DNA of 64,000 bases, taken from contig NC_061473.1 in the NCBI RefSeq assembly GCF_022581195.2, positions 3,968,001 through 4,032,000 on the forward strand. The letters are read 5' to 3'. Positions 22,970 to 35,136 of this stretch are shown piece by piece (the stretch's first letter is position 1; each line of letters starts with the position of its first letter). Origin of the DNA: Helicoverpa zea (Eukaryota; Arthropoda; Insecta; Lepidoptera; Noctuidae). Position numbers and translations under genes: made by a program. The notes under the pieces were generated by a model. It searched no databases. It worked only from the letters and a program-made list of their open reading frames with translations, and was not told the DNA's origin.

Positions 22970-23735
22970 CACAGTTTAGAGGCCATTATATTTAAGAAGT
23001 GTTTGATATGAATTTCACTTTTTATTCGAAACTTTAATATCTCTACGCGTTCATGTGAAAAAGGGTAGGTAGTAAGTTTAAATTATTAATAAAATATTTT
23101 ATGTCATGTAAGCAAAAATAATATTTTAATATTTTATGTAACTTCAAATTTATCATTTTCGCAATTTTTCCTTTATCTGTACTATATAACGTTGCTTCGT
23201 GCCGAATTTTAAGATTCTGAGTTCACGGGAAGTACCTTGTAGGTTTTGATTCCCTAGCGTGTGACGGAAATTCGTCTAAGGTGTCGGTAAAACTGCTGTA
23301 TCTTTTGATCACGTTAACTTAGAAGTTTGATTTTTTCATTGCTTAAAGGGACAATAGACCTAGGTATTTGATATAAATTTCAATTTGGTACCTTTATTCG
23401 TTCGTGAGAAATAAGGTAGTAAGTTTCATTTTATTAAAATATTTGTATTATATTATATAACAAAAAAAAATGAGATTTTCGCAATTTTTCCTATATTTGC
23501 ATTATATAACAATGCTTCATGCCAAATTTCAAGATTCTGAGTTTACGGGAAGTACCCTGTAGGTTTTGATTCCTTTGCGAGTGTCGAAAATTTGTTGAAA
23601 ATATCGACATAATCGGTTGTATCTTTTGATTGGCTTGGCTTAGAAGCTTGATATTTTCACAGCCTAAAGGGGCAATAGACCCGAGTATTTCATGTGAATT
23701 TCAGCTTGATACGTCCACGCGTTCTTAAGATAAAG
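22970..23735. repeat. Diverged tandem array of ~320-360-bp units
   Basis: Three similar units. Each has a 'TTTTCA...TTAAAGGG(A/G)CAATAGACC' like segment (about 22975, 23337, 23655), and two carry CGCAATTTTTCC, then AAGATTCTGAGTT and ACGGGAAGTACC, then GTAGGTTTTGATTCC (23159 and 23478). Spacing is roughly 360 then 320 bases. The array is also present, inverted, in the right copy. Confidence 0.75.
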
Positions 23736-23741
23736 GGTCTT

Positions 23742-23768
23742 GACAGACAGACAGACAGACAGACAGAC
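23742..23768 (+). repeat. (GACA)n microsatellite
   Basis: About seven GACA units. The matching tract in the inverted copy (about 32697-32741) is roughly 16 bases longer, so the microsatellite has changed length since the copies separated. Confidence 0.9.
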
Positions 23769-23897
23769 GGACAACAAAGTGATCCTATAAGGGTTCCGTT
23801 TTTTCCTTTCGAGGTACGGAACCCTAAAAATGCAATAATAATATAGCTGTCTTGCGTTCTTCATGGCGACCAAGTATTTTTATCATTCCTATAATCG

Positions 23898-24462
23898 TTT
23901 ATTTATTTATTTATTTATTTTTATTGGCTCACCAACAATTGTTAACACAATAATAATTACGATAACACCTGGCTAAAACAATAGTGGTGTGTCACAATTT
24001 TTAACAGGTAAGCACCACATGTACAAACGTTCTTAAGCTCACTTAAATATTCTATAAAGATCTAACACACAGAATATCACAATTCAACAACAGAGGAAAA
24101 TACAAAAACAGATACAGGTATAAATAACAATCATATGGCATTCTGTGTCATTTTACGGAATCGTTGATGGTATAATATGCCTTTTGTATAAGAACAGCCT
24201 TAATTTGTACTTTGAATTTATTAAACGGCAGTTCTAGTAAGTTCAGAGGAAGTTTATTATAAAAACGAATACCTAAACCCAAAAATGAGTCATGCACTTT
24301 ATGAAGCTGGTGATAGGGTACACACAGTTTATGCTTATTTCTAGTATTAAAGCTATGGACTTCACTTTTATTGGTATATAAGTGTAAGTTCTGTCTAATA
24401 TACATTATGTTGGTAAAGATGAAATGTGATGCCACAGTGAGAATACCAATTTCTTTAAACAA
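23898..24462 (-). pseudogene. CR1/Jockey-like non-LTR ORF2 C-terminus with 3' tail
   Basis: The minus-strand frame 24148-24462 (about 104 residues) includes NTRNKHKLCVPYHQL, GLGIRFYNKLPLNLLEL, then FNKFKVQIKAVLIQKAYYTI. This is the usual end of CR1/Jockey-type reverse-transcriptase proteins (S-x-N-T-R-N..K; G-x-x-x-Y-N-x-L-P; K-x-x-L..K-x-Y-Y). A ~240-bp 3' UTR follows and ends in (TTTA)n, read on + at 23899-23922. A stop lies directly upstream, so the copy is 5'-truncated. Confidence 0.8.
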
Positions 24463-24466
24463 CTCT

Positions 24467-24620
24467 CAACTCTCTCATCAAATGACAGCTACCGCTGTGG
24501 GTGCAGCGTAAGGAAGTGTCAGACTCTTACTGGCTATAACCAATCAAGTTCCTTCTTAAGCCCTTTATGTACCAGGGCCGCGCTAATTCTTTCGAACAAT
24601 ACCGCAGCGCCGGCAGGCTA
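24467..24620 (+). repeat. Dispersed repeat (GTGTCAGACTCTTACTGGC family)
   Basis: Shares CATCAAATGAC, the CCGCTGTGGG block, GTGTCAGACTCTTACTG and TGTACCAGGGCCGCG with 42865-43055, and inverted with 16795-16910. Confidence 0.6.
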
Positions 24621-25334
24621 CTGGATCAGGCTCAAAGCCACATTTTATCCCCAACTACAGTATGATGCAAGAATTGCATAGTGCACATTCGTGTCACGAT
24701 CCAGAGCGATTTAGTTGACTCCTTAAAGCTGTGACCTGACCTTGAACCGCCCCTACAAGAATATGAAAAAAGATATACGTATGTAGGTATCTAAGTAAGA
24801 ACTAAAAACGTAGGTGCCACCGTAAAGCGATTCCTCCCCATGAAGTCTTCAAAATTATATACTGGTAATTGATTGAATGGTAATAAAATGCATTGCAGGT
24901 ATTTACTTGTATTTTATAGTAATACACTTTTTTAGTTGCTAGTACATTGTAATTAGATTACCTAATACAAATACGTGGTTCTCCCAAAAAAGGTCGTTAA
25001 CATATTGAACGCTTACAAAATGTATAAAAGTCATGTTAATAAATTCAAAATTGAAGAAAATTTACGAATGTCCTAAATAATAAGCTCAAGCTACCTCCAT
25101 AAACTTGGGTATTCCAGTAAAAGTGTCATAATTTTGGACCCTAATTTGGTTCGTAACCTATTTCGAAGCTATCGATTACCTTCAGGAACGGGCTATAAAT
25201 TTATTCTTATACCTTTATTACCAGGTTAACTGAAACTCATAAAAATATTGCCTTCTTATTCGAATTTATTGGTATACTTCTCACCTGAACTTCAATTTGT
25301 TTTAATTTATTAGACACTTTTTGGCGGTTTGGAG

Positions 25335-25430
25335 GTGTGGTGGCTTGTGGTTTAAGCACCAGTCTCTTAAATACGCCTGTGTCGGTTCGATTCCAGGTCA
25401 GGCAAGTACTAAGACTTTTCTCTACTTTCA
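25335..25430 (+). mobile_element. SINE head fragment
   Basis: TGTGGTGGCTTGTGG, then GGTTCGATTCCAGGTCAGGC and AAGTACTAAGACTTTTCT match the tRNA-like head and junction of the 17818/31438 SINEs. The body is lost. Confidence 0.6.
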
Positions 25431-26644
25431 AGCGCGCTTATCTTAGAAACCACTAGAATGTTAGATAGCTCATTTTATTGCAGACAGCTTTCACCCAGGT
25501 ATTAAAAAAAGTTCCCTTAAAGGAATTGTGTATGGTTAGTACTTAGGTTTCGAATGTTTTCCATTGCTTAACCAATGGTAACAAAACCCTCAAAAAGTCA
25601 ACACTTCATAATTCGGTACCAACCTTTATAATTAGTTCCATCTTTAACCTCTTCCTTGATCAACTAATTTCTATTAATAAAACGGATCAAGAAAACGGAT
25701 TGTTTGTACAAAATCTAATTTCGGATTCCTCAGGCATTCCCTTTCAGTTAACTTTAACTTTATAATCGTACTTGGAATATTTTGTTAAGTCATCAAAGAA
25801 AATATCTGATTGAAGTCAATTTGTGTTGAAAATCCAATGCTAGCGCAAACGCCGAGTAAATAACGATAGGAATTGGTGCTCGGGTTTCATTGAAACTTTA
25901 GTGATTCTTTAATAAGTTGTTACTTTACCTACAAAATAGAAACTTAATTTTATGTAAGTGAAATATTGATATCTTCTTTTCCAAGAATGTAACATTTATA
26001 ATCTAGGCATACTAATGTTGAAAAGATGAAGAGTTGTTTGATTGAACGAGTTTTTCTCAGAAGCAAAGAACTAATCAAATAGACCTTATTTTTCAGTGTT
26101 ATTACCTTCCATTAATGGAGGCATTAGGCTAGTCTTAATCCCGGTGCATGTAGTTGTTCTCGTAGGTCCACTGAAACTGCTGTGTTAATGTTCACAGACA
26201 GCCACGCGTTCATAAAATGACACTAAATTCAAAATGAAGTGAAGAAATTGTTATATGTCTAAAACAAACAAATTAAAGTGTCAATTTGCAGAAATTCATT
26301 TTTTTAAACCCAATTTTGAATATATTTTAGCCACATTGAAATAGACGATTGGACAAAATCTGCCATTTTATACGTTCACCAGGTAAGAATAAACGAATAC
26401 AAATTGAGTAAAGAAATCGTAACCGAGACCTTGGCGACAATTACGCCTAATTAATTAACATTAATTGTCATTAGTCCAGCCTATACATATACCTATTATG
26501 AACATTTTCCGTAGTCACTATGTACTTCTTATATCACAGTATAGTGACATACTTAATTGAAGTTAATTAGAATTAATTAGAACTAGCTAATTTCTCACAT
26601 CACGTTCTCGAAAAACATTGCTGACGAAAGCTAGTTTTGGCATC

Positions 26645-26840
26645 TATACTAATATTATAAAGCTGAAGAGTTTGTTTGTTTGTTTGAACGCGCTAATCTC
26701 AGGAACTACTGGTCCGATTTGAACAATTCTTTCGGTGTTAGATAGCCCATTTATCGAGGAAGGCTATAGGCTACTTTTTATCCGGGTTCATGCAGAGGTT
26801 CCCACGGGATGCGGGTGAAACCGCTGGCAGAAGCTGGTAC
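26645..26840 (+). repeat. Fullest copy of the dispersed GTTTGTTTG repeat
   Basis: Starts ACTAATATTATAAAGCTGAA, then GTTTGTTTGTTTGAACGCGC, AATCTCAGGAACTACTGGTC, GGCTACTTTTTATCCGGG, CCCACGGGATGCGGGTGAAA and CCGCTGGCAGAAGCTGG. This is one of the commonest moth repeats, often treated as a non-autonomous Helitron-like element. No protein. Confidence 0.65.
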
Positions 26841-27571
26841 TTACATAATATTTGAAGTTATATAAAAGCTTTTAAAAACGTACTAACTGTTTTTGAAACC
26901 ATGTCTTAACTTATTGCAGTCCCAGAAATCCTTGTCTCCTTTTATATAAATACTTAGGCATGTTTAACCCAGAAAGTCTGTCTTGTTACAGCAAACAGTC
27001 ATACCTATATACTATTTTTTTTTATTACTCATTTATTTGCAGACCGAGGTCCATATACATATTGACAGGGAAGAAAATCAGAAACTTTCAAGAATTCTAA
27101 AATACAAATAAAAGATCTGCAAAAGTATGATAAAGTGTCCATAGTTCGAATCCCTAATGCTTACAAAAAAGTACTATGCCAGCACCCACGTAATTGCTAT
27201 CATAAATTGTAAAATATTCCATTTTCACACAATACTCGCAAACAAAACAAATTAATAAAAACACACTTTTGTCGTCAACAAAAAGGTCTAAAAATAACAC
27301 AATTCCTAGCCTTCATCATTTGTGTACTACAAAAACTAGACGAGATAGATAATAAAATGAATGGAGTTGCTATTGTGATGAAAAGTTGCGACGTTATCGC
27401 GTCTCTAAATTATAATAAATTTTGTTGGCTTAGACTAGTCGACCAATTGGAGACGCTATTGCCGAGCTTTCAACTTTACCAAAGGTCGATCATACTCTTA
27501 GCCCGACACACACACTTACGAGTCAACACGAGTTTACAATTGGAAGTTTGTTCACGTAAGTTGCTTAAGGA

Positions 27572-27859
27572 TAGGGCTGCCATCCGTCCGGGTTTCCCCG
27601 GATTTGTCCTCGTTTGGAGGCCGTCCGGGGGCCGTCCGGGCGGGATTTCAAGAAGTGTCCGGGGAAAACCCGGACACTTTTCATGTAAGGAAGTACCTCA
27701 TTGAATTTAAGTATATGTTAATAGTAAATGGATTACAAATTAGGTATTATTTGTTTTAAAAAAATCGTACTCGTTCGGGGGAAAAATGCGATTTACGCCA
27801 AATGTCCGGGTTTTTTTAATGATTGTCCGGGTTTGGCGAAATTCGAGATGGCAACCCTA
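27572..27859. mobile_element. hAT-like MITE with 8-bp TSD
   Basis: Terminal inverted repeats TAGGGCTGCCATC and TAGGGTTGCCATC (13 bp, one mismatch) are flanked by exact 8-bp repeats CTTAAGGA at 27564-27571 and 27860-27867. The 288-bp interior has many GTCCGGG motifs and an 11-bp hairpin (27653-27663 with 27669-27679). The 8-bp duplication points to hAT-type transposition. Open frames across it are chance. Confidence 0.85.
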
Positions 27860-28333
27860 CTTAAGGATCAACTCATGCCGGAAGAGTGTCATATGTATTT
27901 TAACTTTCTTTTCATTACAATCATACTTATTATCGGCTCCCAGAAAAGAACACAAGTAAATACTGTAAATAATTGTATTCTTTTCGGTACCTGTTGGTAA
28001 CACGCTCTAAGCCTAGAGAAAAATGGCTTGAAGCAATCAGTTTTAGTATGCGTACCTATTGTTATTTTGTGCTAACTTAACCTACGTGGCGAATCAAGCA
28101 TTATTCAAATTCGGTTCAGCACCAACCTATGTGTGTAGGTTATTTATTTATTTATCTAATAAGAAAACAAACGATGGATGGATCTTGTTAAACACGACAG
28201 AATAAAACATTTATAAACATGTGATTACGTCGCACAGAGAAGGTGGTAGACAAAAAAAATGCTGCGACAACGAAAAATCGAAATCGGGGAAAGGCCAGGA
28301 CCACACAAAAATAATTATTGCAATTTTATTGTC

Positions 28334-28372
28334 GCGGTTTTATAACGGTCCTTTTGAATGGTATAAAACCGC
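28334..28372. repeat. Perfect 11-bp inverted repeat
   Basis: GCGGTTTTATA and TATAAAACCGC surround a 17-base loop. Role unknown; possibly a small element remnant. Confidence 0.5.
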
Positions 28373-28379
28373 CTTTAAC

Positions 28380-30075
28380 CATTTAAGCAAAAAAAAACTT
28401 AACACAGAAAAACGTATGTTTATACCGAAATCACTAGTTACGATTAATTGGAACGAAATCCTACACCAACTAACTTAAAAAAATAAAACTAAAGAGCTAA
28501 AACGTCGAGTTACTCGATAACTGCGATACTTATGTATGGCTTCACCCCAGTACTGCGAAACAGGAGGTTTTAATCTCCTTTGTGGGACTTGCATCCAGAG
28601 CAACCGACCCTGTTTACCAGTGCCCTGTGCCCTAGTTACCGCAATACCAATGAACTTAGCAAGAATCCGTAGTAAGGATTTGTAGAATTTTATACGGGCT
28701 GACCTGTAAATATGTATATAGTGAAACAAAGCGTAACTAACGGGTCGATAGATTATTATATCTAAAACTAATTTGAATAAGTAGTTTAAAAAGAGGTTGG
28801 GTAAGTTAACGAAGATACATGTTTATGTATCTGAAAAGCCTATTGGGAGAAAAAATGGTAAACTTCTAAAAAAGTAATCTAGGTACTTGTAGTTCATTTT
28901 TAGGTTTGTTTTCTGAATGCTTGTTCGCTGCCGTATGACAAGCTAAAAATATTTAACTGGCTTTCAAGAAACGTTTAACCAAAGTCAGTGCAATAATGTG
29001 ATTTTTTATTCAGTTCTTAATTTACAGCATAAAATTAAAGAAATTTTATTCTAAGTACTGAAATTGATCGAAAAAGATGTCTGCTCAAAGACTTTTATAA
29101 CTTTGTACACTGGTTAAAAAATAATCCTGTATTCACCTATATTTGTCCGAAATCAGGTTCGATTACTAGTTTATTTTAAAAGAACAATGATGTTCTAATG
29201 GAAATGTCAAAAGCAGCAACATTTAACTATAGGTACCGAACTGTGTAAGTTCTTTTCATTAATATCTATTGTATTGTTCCAATAATTGAACACAGAAATG
29301 GAATCGGAAAAATATATTTTTCATTCGAAAAAAATTTGGATGGATTTTGCTGAAAGATTTTTAATGATTTCTTTCTATAAATAGGCACTTTTATTCCTTG
29401 GTCATTTTCCGCCGAACTAGATATGAAATGAAATCATTTTGGCGCTTAAGCTTAACAGACGAAGGCCTGAATATTTGGTCTGAAACCTGATCATGATAAA
29501 TGTATTTTATGCTATAAGTTATTAGCGATTTGCCACTAGAGCTACTTACGACATCTGGATAACAGTAACACTCACAAAGACATTTGAATCCATCAATTCG
29601 GATAGTTCCTGAGACTTGCGCGGCAACCAAGTAAACCAACTCAAGAGATGGTTCGAATTTGCTTCCAAGGTACCTACCTACATAAATAGTTTAAATAATA
29701 ACCTTTTCTATGTATAACAAACTTTTCTATGTACCATAAAAGCATTATTTACTCAGTAAGTTTATCAACGAGTGACATTTGCAATTCACAGATCGATATT
29801 ATGATATCTACTTAATAGCGAGATTATTTTGTTGCTGACATTTCATATAGGTCACAGCTTATCTGATTAATAGGATTTCATCATTGGTATTGTGGATCGA
29901 TAATCCTGTTAAATTATGCTATAAAATATACATTTTTAGATTTAAACAGAGACATTTAAATAATCCTTTCATGCAGAAGTTTAGGATACCACACTGCAAA
30001 CTTTTAATCGGCTGATAGTTTAAGTGGTCTGTGAGTCCACCAGAGGCAACTAAATAGTTTGATCATGATAACCTT
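28380..30075. other. No recognised feature
   Basis: AT-rich single-copy-looking DNA. Short open frames on both strands have no recognisable motifs. A small fragment of the 8817 MITE (ACTGCAAACTTTTAATCGGC) lies near 29993. Confidence 0.4.
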
Positions 30076-30077
30076 TA

Positions 30078-30439
30078 AACGTGGTGTTTAACGCTCATTC
30101 TTTTCTGTATGAGAAGAGGCCTTTGCCCTGCAGTGGGACAATAAAAACCGGCCAAGTGCGATTCAGACTCGCGCACGAAGGGTTCCGTAGGTACCAGAGC
30201 AAAAATCACGTTTGTTGTATGAGCCCCCAAAATATTTATTTTCTTCTAGTTTTCAGTATTTGTTGTTATAGCGGCAACAGAAATACATCATCTGTGAAAA
30301 TTTCACTCTAAATATCTCGGTTCATGAGATACATCCTGGTGACAGACGGACGGTCGGACGGACGGACAGAGGAGCGAAAACAATAGAGTCCCGATTTACC
30401 CTTTGGGTACGGAACCCTAATAAGGCTGATGATGGTAAT
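30078..30439 (+). mobile_element. SINE tail interrupted by a MITE
   Basis: CGTGGTGTTTAACGCTCATT, GAGAAGAGGCCTTTGCCCTG and CAGTGGGAC match the 3' body of the 31438-31770 SINE. Its continuation (AAGGCTGATGATGG) resumes only after the MITE at 30142-30420. Confidence 0.65.
30142..30420 (+). mobile_element. Short (GTCY)n-type MITE nested in a SINE tail
   Basis: Begins AAACCGGCCAAGTGCGATTC and ends GGGTACGGAACCCT, with a GGAC-rich microsatellite at about 30338-30370. AATA is found at both junctions and may be a 4-bp target duplication. Same family as 53957-54230, and it shares terminal sequence with the large inverted pair. Confidence 0.75.
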
Positions 30440-30447
30440 ACTATCCA

Positions 30448-30756
30448 TCAATTAGACCCTTTTTGCGGGGATTTATTAGGAACAAGCCAAAAAGTCTTTA
30501 TCGGAAATCGACATGAACCAAACTGAATGCACGAAATAATATTAAAAATACACAAAAAATCCTCGAGGGAATGCAGGATGAATCTCTTACAGGTCTTAAG
30601 AATATCGCGTTCAAGTAAAACAACATTGTAAGGTAGGCACATAAAGGTGAGCTTGAAGAAATATTTGTTTTGCTGGAAGCGGCTTAGGATCTCCTTAGTG
30701 GGAACTGGAAGGAGCTCTAGGGAAATAAGGAGAAGGCTGAATACCTGGCTATACAT
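30448..30756 (-). other. Orphan 102-codon open frame, coding status unknown
   Basis: An uninterrupted minus-strand frame starting with ATG and rich in Leu, Phe, Ile and Cys. I recognise no domain. It sits between a MITE and intergenic DNA, with no visible promoter or splice structure. It could be a retroelement remnant or chance. Confidence 0.15.
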
Positions 30757-31242
30757 TTGAAAGTATATCTACATTAATATTTTGAAGTAGATTCTGTTCC
30801 TTTGTTAAGAAATTGAAGTTGAATTTTTGAAATAGAACAAGGTGTATCTTTTCTAGATTGTGAGAATTTTCGTTATTTTTCGGTTTCCCCAAAGGGTGTT
30901 TGGAAGAAATATGAAGCAGAGGCCTTTGAAAACCACTTTGTATCAGTTAGTATAGTCCCAATTTTACTAATGACTGCCCGAACTGGGAATCTAAAACCAT
31001 GTTGCGAGTAAAAGTACCTATGAGAACTTATCAAATTAATTTACTTTAAACTTACAAAATCTGCATCATCCTAAATGTACCCATATAATATAGGTATATA
31101 AAAAAGATATGTAAGCTTGTATGTACAATAACACATTCCTACACGGCAATATTAATCACCCAAATATGTAGTTCATATTTAAATTCAACACGCACAGAAC
31201 ATAAAATACTTATTCATCAACACTTAAGTACCTTATTTAAAA

Positions 31243-31395
31243 CTAGCTTCTGCCATCGACTTTACCCGCATCCCGTGGGAACCACTGCCGGATAAAAAGT
31301 AGCCTATAGCCTTCCTCGATAAATGGACTATCTAACACTGAAAGATTTTTTCAAACCGAACGAGTACTTCCTGAGACTGGTATTAGTATAGATAC
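31243..31395 (-). repeat. Copy of the GTTTGTTTG repeat family, lacking its 5' end
   Basis: The reverse complement follows 26645-26840 closely: CAGGAAGTACTCGTTCGG, AGGCTATAGGCTACTTTTTATC, CCCACGGGATGCGGGTAAAG and GGCAGAAGCTAGT. Confidence 0.6.
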
Positions 31396-31437
31396 ACACA
31401 GGACTGAGCACTAATTATGCCTTAATGATATTCATTG

Positions 31438-31770
31438 AGACGTGGTGTCCTAGTGGGTAAAGAACCAACCTCTCGAGTAGTCGTGGTGGCCTGGTGGGTA
31501 AAGAACCAACCTCTCGAGTATGAGGGTGTGGGTTCGATTCCAGGTCAGGCAAGTACCAATGCATCTTTTCTAAGTTTGTACGTACTTTCTAAGTATATCT
31601 TAGACACAAAAGGCTGATAAAGAGGTGAAGGAAAACATCTTGAGGAAACCTGGACTATGTAGTCTGAAATCACCAACCCGCATTGAGCAAGCGTGGTGAT
31701 TAATGCTCAATCCCTCTCCGTGTGAGAGGAGGCCGCAGCCCAGCAGTGGGTCGATAAAAAGGCTGTAACA
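31438..31770 (+). mobile_element. SINE with duplicated head and a second body type
   Basis: The head unit repeats in tandem with a 41-bp period (31438-31478 and 31479-31519). A B box GGTTCGATTCC and GGTCAGGCAAGTACCAATGC follow. After 'TCTTAGACACAAAAGGC' the body differs from the 17818-18267 SINE and ends GATAAAAAGGCTGTAACA. Flanks GATATTCATTG (31427-31437) and GATGTTCATTG (31771-31781) match at 10 of 11. The same body occurs at 30078, 47990 and 60155. Confidence 0.85.
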
Positions 31771-32698
31771 GATGTTCATTGTTCGGTCTACTCGACGTCC
31801 GTACGTTATTGTAGGGATCCAGCAGAATACCAGAGTCAGGTGCTCTACCTGACATATCCTGAGCTGGACTCCCATTCGGTGCAAACTTAAGACACACTGA
31901 ACCGCGCCGTTATTTTTTTAACACGATTATATTAGCTTCACCTGTAACTATGTAATTATTTTGTAAATAAATCAGTTGTTAATCTTAATTTGACCCACTT
32001 CTCGATCTTCGATTAGGATGAAATTTTTCCTCTTTCTTCGTGTTCCTTCTACCGTACTACCCGTCTAATAAGTTATTTTATAATATCTATTTCTTTTGTC
32101 TTTAATGTCGTGATAATTTGTGTAGTGTACCTACTTTTTTTTAATTCTTTATTTTTGATCAATTTCTTCGTGTCTGTTATTGTTTGTGCTGAATAAATGC
32201 ATTACCTACCTATATATCTAGGTATATTTGTAACAATAGCTACCTATATATGACATCACGCCATAAAGAAAATTGGTGGAAATTCTAATAATGATTTTCA
32301 CCAAAAATGATTGATGATATGTCGCGAAACTATGGGGGTGACTTATGAATAAAAGTAGACTATGTAACGACAATTCTATCAAGACCCATCTCTGTATTTC
32401 AAACCCTTGAAAGACGGGATCAAGACATATTGGTTGACTATTATATGATGACCTATCTACCTATGCCAAAAGTTCGTAGAGAGAGGTCAATTTATATTGG
32501 CAGGAGTATCTTCGGCCTTGTGAAAACTCTGTAATAATCTATATTATGTAGAAGAGATTCCGGGGTCACGGCTTAACGGTCAATGACCTTGCTCAGCTAG
32601 GGAGGGTTGGTGTCTATTAATAAACGATTTTACCTCATTTTTAGGGTTCCGTACCTCGAAAGGAAAAACGGAACCCTTATAGGATCACTTTGTTGTCC

Positions 32699-32741
<43 letters not shown>

Positions 32742-34594
32742 AAGACTCTTTATCTTAAGAACGCGTGGACGCATCAAGCTGAAATTCACATGAAATACTC
32801 GGGTCTATTGTCCCTTTAGGCTGTGAAAATATCAAGCTTCTAAGCCAAGCCAATCAAAAGATACAACCGATTATGTCGATATTTTCAACAAATTCTCGAC
32901 ACTCGCAAAGGAATCAAAACCTACAGGGTACTTCCCGTAAACTCAGAATCTTGAAATTTCGCATGAAGCATTGTTATATAATGCAAATATAGGAAAAATT
33001 GCGAAAATCTCTTTTTTTTTTTGTTATATAATATAATAAAAATATTTTAATAAAATGAAACTTACTACCTTATTTCTCACGAACGAATAAAGGTACCAAA
33101 TTGAAATTTATACCAAATACCTAGGTCTATTGTCCCTTTAAGCAATGAAAAAATCAAACTTCTAAGTTAACGCGATCAAAAGATACAGCAGTTTTACCGA
33201 CACCTTAGACGAATTTCCGTCACACGCTAGGGAATCAAAACCTACAAGGTACTTCCCGTGAACTCAGAATCTTAAAATTCGGCACGAAGCAACGTTATAT
33301 AGTACAGATAAAGGAAAAATTGCGAAAATGATAAATTTGAAGTTACATAAAATATTAAAATATTATTTTTGCTTACATGACATAAAATATTTTTTTAATA
33401 ATTATAAACTTACTACCTACCCTTTTTCACATGAACGCGTAGAGATATTAAAGTTTTGAATAAAAAGTGAAATTCATATCAAACACTTCTTAAATATAAT
33501 GGCCTCTAAACTGTGAAAAATTTTAAATCATTCAAAGGTCATTGGGCACCTTAGTATGAAAACCATACCCACGGCGGATACGAACGAAATATAGCACAGT
33601 ATAATGATAAAGGCTCTGATTTACTATGGCATTAGTCGCATCAATGTGAACCATGGGAATCTAGAGAAAATCAGGAGTAAACATCAAATATTTTCCTCAT
33701 TTCAATGGGGAATTTAAACGACCAAGTTTGACGGATTTGAGAAATCATTTCTTTGTAGTGAAAGAGTATACTCGCCGTTTATTTCCATTGTCATCAGGTC
33801 AGGATCTGATGATGGAAATCCTGAGAAATCGAGGGCAACTATCAGAAATTGTAGGCATGCATAGGATTAAAACTTGATTCTCAGATGTATGTCTGGTGAT
33901 ACTATCAAACAGTGAAGGTTTAGAGCTTATCTGATGATGGAGACGTGAGAAAGTCGAGAGAACTCGGTATGTTTTAGTTACGTCGTGTTTGGGCTTATAT
34001 TATTCGTATTGACGAGAACTTTTCACAAAAGTTAAAAATAAAAACTTTTTACTAAAAAAAAAAACTTCTAAAACAACAAGAAAACTGTTTATATGCATCG
34101 GTCTAGATCTTGGTGGTTAAATAAATATAGATGCATCCTCTAGACACCGACTTCTAGACCGATGCACCTAACATCTTTTTAATTCCTTTCTTGCTTTTGT
34201 TTTCTTGTTGCTTTTTTATATGTTTGAAGTTGGATTTGTTTGTAAAATGCTACAAAATAAAATAATGCCGACTTTATAAAACAAAGAAAGGGACAGAATT
34301 ACACTTTTGTCAAGGCTCTAGAAACGTAAAGCCAGCAGCCCCGAATCCTACTCTCTAGAAGTCGTTGTTACAATTCGACAGCTACAAGTCGTCAGGCGGT
34401 TTCGAAAAAAACCTGAAACTGGGGCTCTTTAGGTGATTAAACCCTCAAAAATAAAAGATCCCATTCCTACAATGGCTGCTTTAACCCAAGTTAGTAGTGA
34501 ATTCTCATCACCTAAAATAAAATAAGCTCCAACACTAGGTTACGTTATAAGGGATTGTTCACACCAAACGTATTGTCCGCCGCTTAGGTGATCT

Positions 34595-34999
34595 TCACAC
34601 TGCCCCGCATCACGCTGCATCTTGCGTGTCGACGCACCTACGCGCGTTCCTGCGGGAGTGCAGATCTGCATCATCGTGCGGGGTTTTCACGCACTCACGC
34701 GCGTAGGTGCGTTTTGTAAATTCACGCACAGCGAGTTCCATTTTCAAATATACACGTCACGCCCATTCAAAATCACGCGCGGCATTGCGGGATTCAGTGT
34801 GCCATACCTTGCGTCTCGCCCCGCACCTGCGCGCGGGGGTGCGTGTTTCTCCGCATGTATGTGCGTGATCCGCATGAACGCGCGTGGATGCATTTACAGT
34901 GTGTTGGACTATGCGTGTTTTCCATACAAACGGAGATATTTCCATACAACGGAAAAAAACGCATCCACGCACTACGCTGCATCATGCGGGGCAGTGTGA
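34595..34999. mobile_element. 405-bp MITE with perfect 16-bp TIRs
   Basis: TCACACTGCCCCGCAT at 34595-34610 is mirrored exactly at 34984-34999. The interior is CpG-rich (GCACCTACGCGCG, CACGCACTCACGCGCG). It lies inside the 34551-35630 element. Confidence 0.75.
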
Positions 35000-35136
35000 T
35001 ATTTGCCTTACTGTGAGTATACTCACTGTCTGCCCCAGTGTGAACGTCGACTCAATCTGCAGTAATCGTACTCACCAAACCGACAATAAGCTATAGCGTA
35101 CGATGCGCTACATGTGTGAACAAAAGAATAGGCTCG

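Larger units (their letters stand above)
21173..23832 (+). mobile_element. Composite (GTCY)n-bearing element, left copy of an inverted pair
   Basis: Begins AATAAACCGGCCAAGTGCG and ends with the hairpin GGGTTCCG...CGGAACCC, then CTAAAAATG. The inverse copy is at 32636-36407. A 150-bp stretch I compared base by base (near 23165-23310) is identical; elsewhere only scattered differences appear. This copy lacks about 85 bp present in the right copy (near 22087) and the 1.08-kb insertion. The ends match short (GTCY)n-containing MITEs seen at 30142-30420 and 53957-54230, a known lepidopteran class. No gene of known function lies inside. Confidence 0.85.

Noticed and set aside
27357..28000. Frames of 115 and 90 codons
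   Set aside because: Both cross the ends of the hAT-like MITE at 27572-27859 and use its non-coding sequence.
32697..32741. Regular repeat that might suggest a CRISPR array
   Set aside because: It is a (GTCT)n microsatellite without spacers in a eukaryotic MITE.
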